Shown here: piece by piece, positions 1 to 10,227 of the stretch
Position numbering within the stretch: position 1 is the first letter of the stretch
Layout: every line of letters starts with the position of its first letter
Assembly: GCA_019649035.1 (NCBI GenBank)
Contig: BMAT01004783.1
Span: forward strand, 41,292 to 71,908
DNA: 30,617 nt
Direction: 5' to 3'
Source of the DNA: Elysia marginata
Lineage: Eukaryota > Mollusca > Gastropoda > Plakobranchidae
Translations under genes and position numbers: made by a program
Notes under the pieces: generated by a model
Database searches by the model: none
The model's input: the letters and a program-made list of their open reading frames with translations, nothing else
Told to the model about the DNA's origin: nothing

Positions 1-336
1 TGTAGACACAGCAATGGAATGCGTAGGTGTGCACATGAACACTTTTTTGTTCCCACTGGTTTGGCAAGGCGGGGAAGAGTGGGAGAACCATCGGGGAACT
101 GCACCAATCAGCATCTGTCACTGTCTTCTGTCCAGCCATACTAACCCCTCTCCCCCCACTAACCCTTGCCAGGCCAGTTGGCCCAGACAGGTGAACGAGC
201 GCTGCACGCAGTGTCTTGAATCACGATTGGAAACAAAGGGTTCCCGGGTTCCCACCCACCCACCTCCGCTATTTATCTTTGTCTCTCCCAAGGCCCATCT
301 GGGGTCTCTCTTTATCTTTCAATTTGACCACGAGGT
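1..336. other. Left-edge stretch, higher G+C, no gene recognised
   Basis: A plus-strand frame is open across 14..397 but its translation (Cys/Pro/His rich, no family resemblance) runs into the GTTGACTT motif cluster of the DNA element. It is more likely transposon-internal or chance than a gene. Confidence 0.5.
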
Positions 337-488
337 GTTGACTTTAAGCGAATACAGGTCCGAAGCTGTTGACTTAATGCGAAATAAATTTACTTAAATA
401 AAGAAGGAAAAAAAACGGAACCGTAGCGAAGTGTTGACTTTAACTGAGAGTTGACTTCAAGCGAGTTGACGTCTCGCGGATTCCACTG
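337..488. mobile_element. One end of a CAGTGGAATCC-type DNA element with repeated GTTGACTT motifs
   Basis: The right terminus GGATTCCACTG ends at 488 and is followed by TA (489-490), matching the terminus of 5858..6034. Just inside, GTTGAC units recur at 337, 368, 433, 450 and 465, most followed by TT(A/C)A(A/T)GCGA-like sequence. Such subterminal motif clusters are usual transposase-binding repeats of DNA transposons. The left end was not found and may lie before position 337 or outside the window. Confidence 0.5.
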
Positions 489-490
489 TA

Positions 491-2153
491 GTTCAATAGT
501 CCAGGGTGAATATGCCGGAAGTCCGAAATTCCCTTTTTTGAGAAAACGATATTGAAAATTCCTTTTTTCCTTATTTTTCTCTATATTTTAAATCAACCAA
601 AGTTCGAACATCTTTTCACAAAGTTTTGATAATAAAATTTTTATTAGTTTTTTTTTTTTTTACGTCTATAAACTATAAATAATGTCCTGTTCAAAACATT
701 AACACCTTTGTTTGTGAAAACAGCGGCATCCCTCTCATTTACCCTGGAGGCAAGACGTTTGGTAGTGCATTTGTAGGGATAGTTGTCGTTACCTATTACA
801 TGTGAAAAACTGTGATTGTTTGGTGCTATAAACAGTAACAGGGTCTTATTCTAGTGACTATATCAACCTCTTAAACTGTGAGCAGTGCTCTCTATAAAGC
901 CTAGTATTATAAATGAGCAGGTTCAGACAATTTGTTCTGGTTTACGACCCCATATGATTGGCTCTTTAAATTAAATTCAACTTTGAATATTTACAGAAAA
1001 AATGAGTTCAGTTGCAGAATTTTTGCATTTAGAAATATTTGCACTTTCAAAAGGTTCTTTAAAGCCCTCCATGGAAGTAAAAGGTTATTTAATTATGAAA
1101 ATGGTTATTGCATTTAGAAGAATGAGAATCATAGAAAACAATTCTCAAGGAAATAAAGGAAAACACATTTAAAGGTTTAACAATATCAAGGATTTAAGGA
1201 GATCACCAACCAATTCCTGTTTCATTAACTTATTTTCAGCCATCATTTTTATGGTTTTTAGGGTTGAATATATATATTTATTTACCTGAAATACATTATA
1301 AACTTTCAATATAAGCCAAGAAAATTTTACTCTGATAGATATTATCAGTTTTCTCAATTTAAATAGGATCTTGACCCTGTTAAATGCAGAGACTGAATAT
1401 CACCCAGAACTTAGATCTAGGTAAAAGTCAACAATGTTGAAGCTAATCGAGGCTTACATTTAGATGTAAGTTTTGTCTTAAAATTGTGTACACCTCTTGC
1501 CTTAGCAATGCAAACAAACTAAAAATAATACCAAAATTGATATATACAAATTACATTCCTGTCATACGGAATTTTGTAAATTTTTGCTAATTTAAGGATG
1601 TCCACAACAGAATAGCAAAACTAGCTTGAAAATGTTTAAGGGTTGCTAGTTAAAGATTCAACGAGTCGCAGCATTTATCTTACATATTTTAAAACCACCC
1701 AATTGTTCCACCTTAATAAGTATTAAACAAACATTTGACAAAACTAGGTTTGTAGATGCATCAATACAATTATTTTGAATTTTTTCATTTTTTGGAACTA
1801 AAAGATACCGATGTTTCGTTGAAAATGTATTTAGTTACAGCGTCATTTGTAAGTATCAAGGCTAACTGCGAGTGTGAGAAAAATGGCTAAGAGTGTTGCC
1901 TGTAGTTCTATAATGGGAGATTAGTATATATTAGGTGACATAAAAAGTGTGTGCAAATCCTAAGTGAGAGGATGCTTAACTATTTTATTTAGATTACTGA
2001 TTTTATCCATACTGTAATCTGTAATAAGTGTTTTGTACAGCGCGCAAATCCACAGAGGAATCCTCCATGCTCTAACTCTAAGGCGCTTTGGAAAATGATA
2101 AAAAGAAAATGTTCCAAAGAAAAACGGAGAGGGTATGTGTTGCTCAATGATCC
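491..2153. other. A+T-rich stretch without recognised features
   Basis: Only short chance frames. No transposon ends or RNA genes recognised. Confidence 0.6.
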
Positions 2154-2339
2154 TTAATGGTTGAGGAATCTCTTAGAGTTTAACAGTTCTGTCTTGAGAG
2201 ATTTCTTAAAGGCAGCCATTGTTGGTGACTTTCTGACGTGACTTTCCAGACTATTCCATATCATTGGGTCACCCACTGAGAAGGCTCTTTCTCCCAGTTT
2301 CAGATAAGTTGTTGGAATAACCAGGAGGTTGTCGTTCAT
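2154..2339 (-). mobile_element. 3' end of a non-LTR retrotransposon reverse-transcriptase ORF (fragment)
   Basis: A 61-residue minus-strand frame with NLLVIPTTYLKLGERAFSVG, then DPMIWNSLESHVRKSPTMAAF and KKSLKTELL. The pattern (L-V-P-x-T ... GxRAFSV ... WNSL ... S ... FKxxLKTxL) is the familiar extreme C-terminus of LINE ORF2 proteins of the CR1/L2/Jockey groups. Upstream on the minus strand the frame is closed by a stop within about 40 bases of the first Met, though another frame still reads YGQDIL-like sequence, so this is a 5'-truncated, decayed copy. No intact polymerase domain is present in the window. Confidence 0.75.
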
Positions 2340-3224
2340 ACTGATTATTTGAGTTTTAGTTATGCAAAGCTACATTTTGTTCTAAAATATCCTGGCCGTA
2401 CCGATACATGCTACATCTGCATATTCTTCGAAATAAGTACATGTACAGTGGAAGTTTCCAAAATCAAAATCTGATAATTTAAAATTCTCATAATTCCAAG
2501 TTTTCCAATACAAGATTTTTATATCCTCTTTGTTAGATTTGAATTTTGATCTCGTAATTCAAAGATAAAAGTTCAAAAGTCTTAATTAAAAGTTAAAACA
2601 GCAGCCTACATAAGGTTTTTCTTCCCTTTACTAGCAGTTTTACTTGTCAAGAGCATGACATTGACATTTGACAGGCTCATGATGAATTCACCGCACAAAT
2701 TTGTTAAATCACATTATCATAATAAGCATCCATGGTCCATGAAATTGTTTTGTTTTAGCATGTCTGCAAGGTTTACCAGTAGGGTGTTATTGATACTGAT
2801 AGTACATTTAATACTTGATATAAGTCCCACTTTGAGTATAAATTGAAATCCACATAATTCAATTTTTTTCTTCATTCCCATTTCCTAAGAGTAAGAGATT
2901 CAAATTATGAGATTTCTAATTTGGTTGTACAGGTTGGTAATGGACCATTCAAATAATTTGGACATTCAAGTTTTTATAATTTTATTTTAGTGATAAATAG
3001 GCTCTTTATAACGTGGCCAGCATTTTACGACCCCCATATAAGTATTTTAAAGAAAGTTTGAAAAGAAATGTAAACTACAAAATCTTTAAAATTAGGATGC
3101 TTGCAAAATGCACCAAGTTTTTTTGCTTCAAGGTATAAGTTAATGAAGAACAACTCAAACTTAAAACTACAAAGCACTAAATGCTGCACTTATTTTAAGA
3201 TTGGCAAAATTCAGACATCTGAGA
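2340..3224. other. A+T-rich stretch, possible element terminus at 2446
   Basis: TA followed by CAGTGGAAGTTTCC at 2444..2459, with TCTGATAATTT and CTCATAATTCC repeats after it, looks like the start of another CAGTGG-type element. No matching right end could be located. Nothing else recognised. Confidence 0.4.
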
Positions 3225-3330
3225 CTTGGCACTTTCTGCAACTGCAATTAACCTTCTCATGTACCGCTCACTTCGCTCACCCACCTGTAAAACGGGTACC
3301 TGGCTAAAGGCAGTGCTTGAAATTTGTGGA
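3225..3330 (+). repeat. Possible SINE body fragment
   Basis: The stretch with TTGGCACTTTCTGCAACTGC, then CACCCACCTGTAAAACGGG and TACCTGGCT resembles, from memory, the body of widespread animal tRNA-derived SINEs (GGCACTTT ... CACCCA-CTGTAAAAATGGGTACCTGG). No clear tRNA A/B-box head or tail repeat is visible, so this is tentative. Confidence 0.3.
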
Positions 3331-3477
3331 ATGTTAGTATCTGAACGCCTAACAGGCTGCCGTACTGTAATGCTCTGAAATATGAGTTGAATTGGCTCTT
3401 GTGTGTATAGGCCTGCTAGGGTAAATATGTAAAGTCATGAGACTGCCTTCGGCGGTGTAGGACTCTAAACATATATA

Positions 3478-3903
3478 TGTCTTGCAACCAGTCAAATTGA
3501 GTCTTAAGTTGAATTTGGAAGGTAGTACGATATTGGTATCACAGAAAAGCTTGCTTTCTCTTCTTTCCAATACAACAAACAGAAAAGCTTTACCATGCTT
3601 CTGAATGAAGATATAGCCGTTTGAAATTGGCAGAATTAGGACTAGTGAAATTTCAGAAAGGGGAGAAAATTGCATTGAAAGTTTAAACAACTATACAGGT
3701 GTAGAGACCTTAGCAAACAGAGCAATTAAAATTAAACACATTCAACATGGACTTCGACACTAATCAGGTGTGAACATTATTTAGAAATGGTTTTACCATC
3801 AGTATCTGAAATTTTAAAAATTGAGTTTCAACCACCCACTACACTTTGAAAGCCTATATCTCCAATTTAGGACTTACAACTCATTTGGACAGAATGCGAG
3901 ACA
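3478..3903 (+). mobile_element. TA-flanked MITE-like element, copy 1 (426 bp)
   Basis: Flanked by TA at 3476-3477 and 3904-3905. The left end TGTCTTGCAACCAGTC and the reverse complement of the right end TGTCTCGCATTCTGTCC start imperfect inverted repeats of about 45 bp, each reading on through an AAATTGAG/AAATGAG block to TTGGA. It is homologous along its whole length to 28727..29153 and to the reverse complement of 27339..27738, including the blocks GGTATCACA, AATACAAC, TCAGAAAGG and GACAGAATGCG. No transposase is encoded. TA flanks and non-coding content suggest a non-autonomous DNA transposon moved by a Tc1/mariner-type enzyme; the superfamily is inferred. Confidence 0.75.
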
Positions 3904-3905
3904 TA

Positions 3906-5855
3906 TGTTTGATCTTGCTCTCATGAGTAATGCAATACTTTTGAAAGTACCATGTTAATAAGCGATATACTAATTAGTGGAGCCAGTTGATCAGGTGTTG
4001 GCAGCTCGACATGAAATTAAAAAAAAATTATATATGGAGGAAGCAGAACAGAAATTTTTTTTTCAATACATCAATTTTATCTTGTAATAAAAAGAAGTTA
4101 ATGCAATATTTCTTGGAGGCAATAAATAAGGAAGAAGTTGAAAACACAAAAACCTTGCAACCAGTCTTGAATTAAAATGCCTTAACTTTGAGAATATTTA
4201 TGCCAAGGTGGTATTTTATCCAATTTTGAGTCTAGCATTAAACAACTGGTACTTGAAAAAAAAACTTTGATGATTAAAAAGGAATCAAATCTTCTAAGTC
4301 AGTAAGTGTAGAAACAAATCAGAATTTGTCGATCAAGTTTAGTTATAAGCTGGATGCAATACATAGAAAACACGGTTGAAGATAACCTATCTGTGCACTT
4401 TAAATAAAAAAACCAGTGTTGAAAATTATATCATATGGCTACAGCCCTATTCTACATAAAAAATTCATGACAACAGAGAGAAATAGCAGAAAGTTACAAA
4501 GCCAGTAATTATGAGACATAGATAAATAGGAATTACAGTAAAAATATTGACTTTTCTGAGTCATCTTGAGAATGGCTGGATTGATATTATATTGATTGAG
4601 TGAAGATGACATTACAGAATTACAAACATAGATGCATGTCAAATGCAGATCAACAATAACATTCAATTTATAAGGGTCTTTAAAAATATATGTTATCTGT
4701 ATTTTCTACTGTTTTTTTTTTATTATCTAAAAATATAGTATTAACAGCAAACACATATTTTAACTGGCCAAATGTGAAGAATTTATGCATTCATTTGATG
4801 ATGTTAACATCATGTTAGACAACATTCTCCAGGGCTGGGATTCCTCTATATACATAATGCATGTGCTGCGCTCACCATTGCACGCAATTTTTCAAAAGAT
4901 CTCAAGTTCAAAAAGTTGAGAAAGCACAGGAACTATAAGTACATTCCATTTCAAATCCTTCGACTACATTCATCACCAAGTGTTTGTCAGCAATCACAAT
5001 CCCTACAGGTAGTACAACTTTAGGCTATCAGAAGTAGAAGACATTGGCACTGCCACCCTCTGGATTTATAAACTATCTTGAGGATTTTTTTTTACACAAA
5101 ATGAATTACCATTACATCAGCAAATAAAAATACAACAAAACATGTAGACTAGTCCATGACTACCCTCAAAAGAAATCCCAGTGCCTTAACCAGGCATGCT
5201 GAGTGTACTGCTCTAGCTGTGGTGGAACTATCTTGCAGCTAGTCCAAAATGAAGCACATGTCCCAATATTTAGTTGTCAATTGTAGCAATAATTGAAACA
5301 ATGATATTTTTCAGCTTTCTTGGACAAAACATTTAATTTATGGAAATGATGTTTTTTTTTAAAAACTAAAGTTGGGAGAAAAAGATATATACAATGTAAT
5401 TGACTTTCAAATGGTATTTTTCAATAATCAAGTTTCCAGCAACAGAGTCAATAAGAGGGTTTAAAAATACAAGACACATGGTACAGGCAGCATTTCAAAT
5501 TGTGCATTTCATTTTTTAGTACACCCACTCATTTATAGAGTAATATAATGTATTTATATTTCAAGCTAAAAAATGTAATAAATTGTTCACAGGAATTTCA
5601 ATTTTCAAATCAATGTGAACTTTTCTACATAAATGTAAATAAACTAGTAGTGTCATAGTTTCAAAAAAATGAAACAAGCACCTTTTCATATGGAAATAAA
5701 GAAAGATAATGATGATTCAAACAGATTTTCAAAGAGTTACATTTCTGTATTTTTCTACATAAAATTTTACTTTCTGCACAAAAACATTCTTAAATTTATA
5801 AAAAAATAGATCAAATTTAAGACGCAAAACTTCAGCGAAAACACCTTACACTAGT
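3906..5855. other. A+T-rich stretch without a gene
   Basis: A short CTTGCAACCAGTCTTGAATTAA-like match to the terminus of the 426-bp element occurs at about 4153..4174 but does not extend. No coding similarity recognised. Confidence 0.55.
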
Positions 5856-5857
5856 TA

Positions 5858-6034
5858 CAGTGGAATCCACTTAAGCTAAACCCCTTTGGGCATAATTAAA
5901 AAGTTTATTATATCCAAAGTTTATATTATTAAGCAGTATCATTATAAAGAAAAAAAAGGAAAGGAGCCAAAAAGCTAGTTTGTCTTAACCCGAAGTTAAT
6001 CTCAAACAGGGTTTATCTTAAGCGGACCTCACTG
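5858..6034. mobile_element. 177-bp MITE with CAGTGG termini and TA target duplication
   Basis: Left end CAGTGGAATCCACTTAAGC, right end (reverse complement) CAGTGAGGTCCGCTTAAG, flanked by TA at 5856-5857 and 6035-6036. The inverted repeats run about 28 bp, through TAAACCC on both sides. The interior is A+T rich and non-coding. CAGTG termini with TA duplications are typical of pogo/Tigger-like Tc1/mariner relatives; that assignment is from the termini only. Confidence 0.8.
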
Positions 6035-6036
6035 TA

Positions 6037-9000
6037 GATTCATACTACTTTTAGTAATGAAAGATTTAGCTCTTCCAGATTTTGAAAACAGAAGTTACAC
6101 AAGTCTAACTCATGATCTGTTTGTTGCTAAGGTTGAAATCTTTTGACTCTGCTACTTATATCGAATCCTGGACTTTTATAATGTCGTTAAGTTCTTCTCC
6201 ACAATTTAAACTAGAGTGAGGAAAAATACGCTTCTTAGTAGATAAAAAATATTTTTTAAAAAAATTGCTTACTCGACATATGCTTTGAATCATCTTAAAA
6301 AGCACATGTAATTTCCGAAAAAAAAACAATAATAAAAAATCTCTGAAATATAACAACAGTCTTCTTTTCGTTGTTCAAACATAAAAACTGATTGTCTGCC
6401 CTTAAAATTTAACAAAAATTTAACAAAATGAGCAAAATAAATTGCTTTTTTTATTCAGGTAGTGGCACACAAAAGATCTGGAGAAAGAACGGTCATGGTT
6501 TTTACTAAAAATTTTAGAGTTACACTAAGTTTAGTAAAAGAGATTAAAAACAGTAAAAATTGAGTTAAAAAAAGATCTTACATCATTTTGGTTTTAATTC
6601 TTATCTTGTCAAATTTAATCAATTAAAAAGAAAGTAGATAGATGTTATTTCAATTATTATTTAACTTCTGTTGAGAAGAAATAAAATTTTTTGCAAATCC
6701 AAAAGAATAAAACATCGACATAAAAAAGGTCACTAAAAAACAAAAAAACAAAAGACAACAATAGCCCATATCTATTATGAAAAGTAAAAGCAAATCAGTA
6801 ATGCATAACTCACAATTAAAAGCCTACACAAAAACAGCTGAGAACGTTCATAGTTTCATAACCAGCTGAATTCCAAAAGTACAGTGCTTACCTGATAATA
6901 TAGCATTCTGGGGATCAACTGATTTATGTTGGAATATGAGATACAAACGTTCATAAAGACGGTTCTTCTGCTATAAAAATAATTATGTTCTATAGCACAT
7001 CATATATGTCTAGTATATTATTCCATTCAATACAAAGAGAAAATACCCTGTAACTGTGTACTGTAAGATAGTTTTGTCAAGTTTTTTTTCCCCTATATCT
7101 AGGCCCCTATATTTTCTTTTTTATATGAGTTATAAAATAATATTCTCAGAATGTAAGAACTTTGCTGTCTCTGCAAAAACCATATCAGATGAAAGATTTT
7201 GAGTAAGTGCATAGTAGACCCAGCCATGCATACATTACCACAATCACTGGAATGAAGCAAAACCTTCCCTGCCTCCAACCCTACCTGTACAACCCCAATC
7301 AGTGCAGTACTGAACCATCTTTTCCTGATTTGAAAATACAAGCAGATTATGGCTTTTGGTTTTCTTTGCAAACTTTACTGATAGTGATCATTGAATTTTT
7401 GGATAGTTCTAAGCTAACTTTTTTTGCCACTGGGTTAAAAATATTTGAACTGGCGCTATATTTATTTTGATTCTTTTAATAGAAAGCAGGTGGACAAGGT
7501 CAAATAAAGACGGAAAATTGGGTTTTTCTTTTCATTTGAGCAAAAATGTAGTGGTAACAATACATAATAAATTGATAGGGACCTCTGAATTATGTCTGAC
7601 TGACGGAAATATAAAGTTACGCAGTGTCAAATTAGTTGGAATGCACTTATTGTTCATAAAACATGATTATTTGATGAGTTATTTCTCGTTCTTTGCAAGC
7701 AAAATATTGAAAACAAGTATACATATTAAATATAAAGAAAAATTAAAGAAACCATCATGCACCATTCTTGTCAAGTATTTCAGCTCAATAAATAACAGTG
7801 AACTGATATTGCAGAAATATTCTAAAGACTTTCATAAGACTTAAGAGATCAAAATATAAATAATCTCTTCTGCAATGTTTCATCCCAACAGGTCAAACAA
7901 AAAAGAAAAAGATAAAATCAGACAACATTAAACACAGAGAATTTCTGTGGTATGTGTGTTTTTAACTCACAATTATTAGAAAGTGGATACCGAATTTCAT
8001 CCACTACTTAGCTTCTTAAAAAGTACAATGTAATGATGTACACTAAAAGCAAGTTCTCAATACATTATTTTGTTTTTCCTAGTGTAAAATCCACACATTC
8101 ACCCCAAATAAACATACAGACAAAAGGACTAAGAATCAGACAAGTTACTTGAGGTCAACTCTCTGTCCATCTCAGACATGAGTTATACTGCTTCCAACAT
8201 CAAGCATACATTTTAAAAATTACAAGTCTTATTTACAAAAAGTGCATCATTGAGAAAGACTAGTTTGTATCATGGTTGTTGGACACAAAACATGGACTTG
8301 ATATGGTCAGAGATACATAATTTTTTCAAGCACTGACTGCATGCACACCCACACCAAAAGCATAGTTAAATCTTGTGATTGTGAACTTCACAATTACTTC
8401 AACAGTCAATGTATAACCAAGGAACGGATATGAAGCAACGCTGCAACGAAAATTGCTATGGGAATGCCTGGTCCTGTTTTGTCTTCATCAATTGTTTTGA
8501 AAGCTCTACAGCCTATGCTTCAGAGAAATGAGATGATAATTTATGTAATAATAAAGTTTGTTTTCTGCATCAGAGGCACAAGTGTGCCTAATTTCAAAAC
8601 TAGCTCTTGCAACTTGATTATTACCCAAACATGTGAGGTGATGGGACTAAATCAGGCAAAACTTTAAAAATATATACGATTTTGAGATACTAAAATGTTT
8701 AAAAGTGTATGTACTTTGAGAAACTGTGAAACTATTTATAACTTGTGTGCTTCTAAAGATCTATGGATCCAGATCATCTGGTCCTATATTTTTGTTTTAA
8801 AATATGCTTGAAACAGAGACTATTTTTTAAATATTAACCCCCCCCACACACACACATACACAAACACACACTAAATTAGAATGTGCTTAAGCCAAAAGTT
8901 AACTACAATTTTTTGGCCTGATAGCCTAAGCCTACGTTAACACCAGCTTATTTTTAAAATTCCATCAATTATATAAAAGATATTATTTTAGATCTACTGG

Positions 9001-9749
9001 GATCAGTAGTCTCCAACTTAATCTTAGCTTTTCCAACATCGGATTAATCTTCTAGACAGTTATGATTGAACCAATCTAAACATTTTTTTAATCTTATTCA
9101 TAACAAACTTATAAAGGCCTTGGAACAATGTTAACCTGGAAAGGTTGCATTTAAATCAAATGCATTTATGCCGATTTCATATTTATGTCATGACAGTAAA
9201 ACCTTTGCTAACGTGGCAGTTTTGGTACTGTTATATTTTTTTACAAAGATTTCTTTAAGAAATTATAAAATACTGATTAGGGGCACCTGGAAAAATGAGC
9301 CCATGTAAAGACAAATTGAGTCAAAGATCTGTGCTGAATGTAAAGAATGTGTGTCACCTATGAGCAAAGTTATTTTTAAAAAAATGTTGACCAAACCTTT
9401 CTGACCGCACTCTAGTGAGAGTGACTTGTGCCTGCTGCTTTACTCGAGTTGCCTCACTTATGTTTCTTCTTTTTCATGCACCAAAAGTTCTTTTTATTTT
9501 ATGCAAAAGATTGTCAAATGAGGCGAATATATAAGCAATTAATATAAAATGAAAGACATGATTAAGTATTTTAACACAACATGCTCAGATCATACACTAA
9601 ATAGCAATTTGAGATTTTCTTAAAACAATTGAATATTCCTTACACAGCAACCTCTACTCTCTTTCCATGCCCAGTAGGTTTCACAGTCTGCGTGTAATTT
9701 GTCTTTAGCTTAGAAACAAACAATACAAGTCAGGATGCCTGTAATGTAA
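6037..9749. other. Downstream stretch without a recognised gene
   Basis: 3.7 kb of A+T-rich sequence beyond the candidate 3' end of the GDPD gene. The longest frame (7467..7844, plus) has no recognisable domain. CAGTAAAACCTTTGCTAACG at about 9195 looks like another DNA-element terminus but its partner was not found. If the distal isoform uses later poly(A) sites, part of this could be 3' UTR. Confidence 0.55.
8838..8871. repeat. C8 run followed by an imperfect CA microsatellite
   Basis: Eight C residues followed by an ACACAC...CATACACAAACACAC tract. A short, imperfect simple repeat. Confidence 0.9.
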
Positions 9750-9755
9750 TTTATT
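9750..9755 (-). promoter_or_regulatory. GDPD1: Candidate poly(A) signal for the distal last exon
   Basis: An AATAAA hexamer on the minus strand (TTTATT on plus), about 290 bases past the distal stop codon and the first exact hexamer downstream of it. A GT/T-rich stretch follows 20-40 bases further on. This would give a 3' UTR of roughly 300 bases. Another AATAAA near 9490 is a possible second site. Hexamers are common by chance in A+T-rich DNA. Confidence 0.35.
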
Positions 9756-10041
9756 ACCGTTTTCATTTACGCAACTACGACTGAGGCTGATCGCATTGTT
9801 TAGTATGAAATTGGAACAAAAAGACTTTACGGATGGAAGGGTACGAATGTAGTAATTTTTTTCAGAAGGAAATGACTTAACATTGTTGGTATATTGTGGA
9901 TGGGCTCAACAACCATGTCCTTTATCAATATTTTATGGATGGGCATGGAAAGAGTTAAAAACAAAACAAAAATCTAACTACACAATCATTCATTCTTTTC
10001 GTTAAAATTAATATGCAATAAAGGTTAAAAAAATATAAACA

Positions 10042-10227
10042 TCAATTCTCTTTCTTGGAGCTATTTGGACATTGGACCGTATTCATCAAGGGTACAGCAC
10101 TCTGGTACCGACCAGTTCTTTGGAGATAATCTCTCAGCAACCAGACTCGATCTGTCATGATGCCCGCGGCACCAGCTTGAAACGCAGCCTCAAACTGGTA
10201 CTCTCGGTTCAGCACCCACAGGAACGT
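10042..10227 (-). CDS. GDPD1: GDPD distal alternative last coding exon, homologous to the proximal one
   Basis: The acceptor is CCATGGATCAG|ACG at 10227 after a T-rich tract, and the TGA ends at 10042. It encodes 61 residues: TFLWVLNREYQFEAAF, QAGAAGIMTDRVWLLRDYL, then a tail of about 24 residues ending NSSKKEN. It starts at the same codon phase and the same protein position as the exon at 13923..14171. About 23 of the first 38 residues agree with it, while the tails share nothing obvious. The usual Pro after TDR is Val here. It is best read as a duplicated, mutually exclusive last exon. The alternative is a remnant of a tandem gene copy, but no other GDPD exon is visible between the two or in the 10 kb beyond. 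Confidence 0.88.
   Translation of the reverse strand, partial: TFLWVLNREYQFEAAFQAGAAGIMTDRVWLLRDYLQRTGRYQSAVPLMNTVQCPNSSKKEN

Noticed and set aside
14-397. 127-residue open frame on plus near the left edge
   Set aside because: No recognisable domain, and its 3' part overlaps the GTTGACTT motif cluster of a DNA element.
3349-3690. 113-residue open frame on minus
   Set aside because: Mostly lies inside the non-coding TA-flanked element; the corresponding frame is not kept in the other two copies.
4153-4174. Fourth copy of the 426-bp element
   Set aside because: Only about 20 bases resemble the terminus and the similarity does not extend.
7099-7371. 90-residue frame on minus overlapping an 87-residue frame on plus
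   Set aside because: A locally G+C-richer patch, but neither translation resembles a known protein.
7467-7844. 125-residue open frame on plus
   Set aside because: The composition looks like translated A+T-rich noncoding DNA, with no domain or family resemblance and no splice or homology support.
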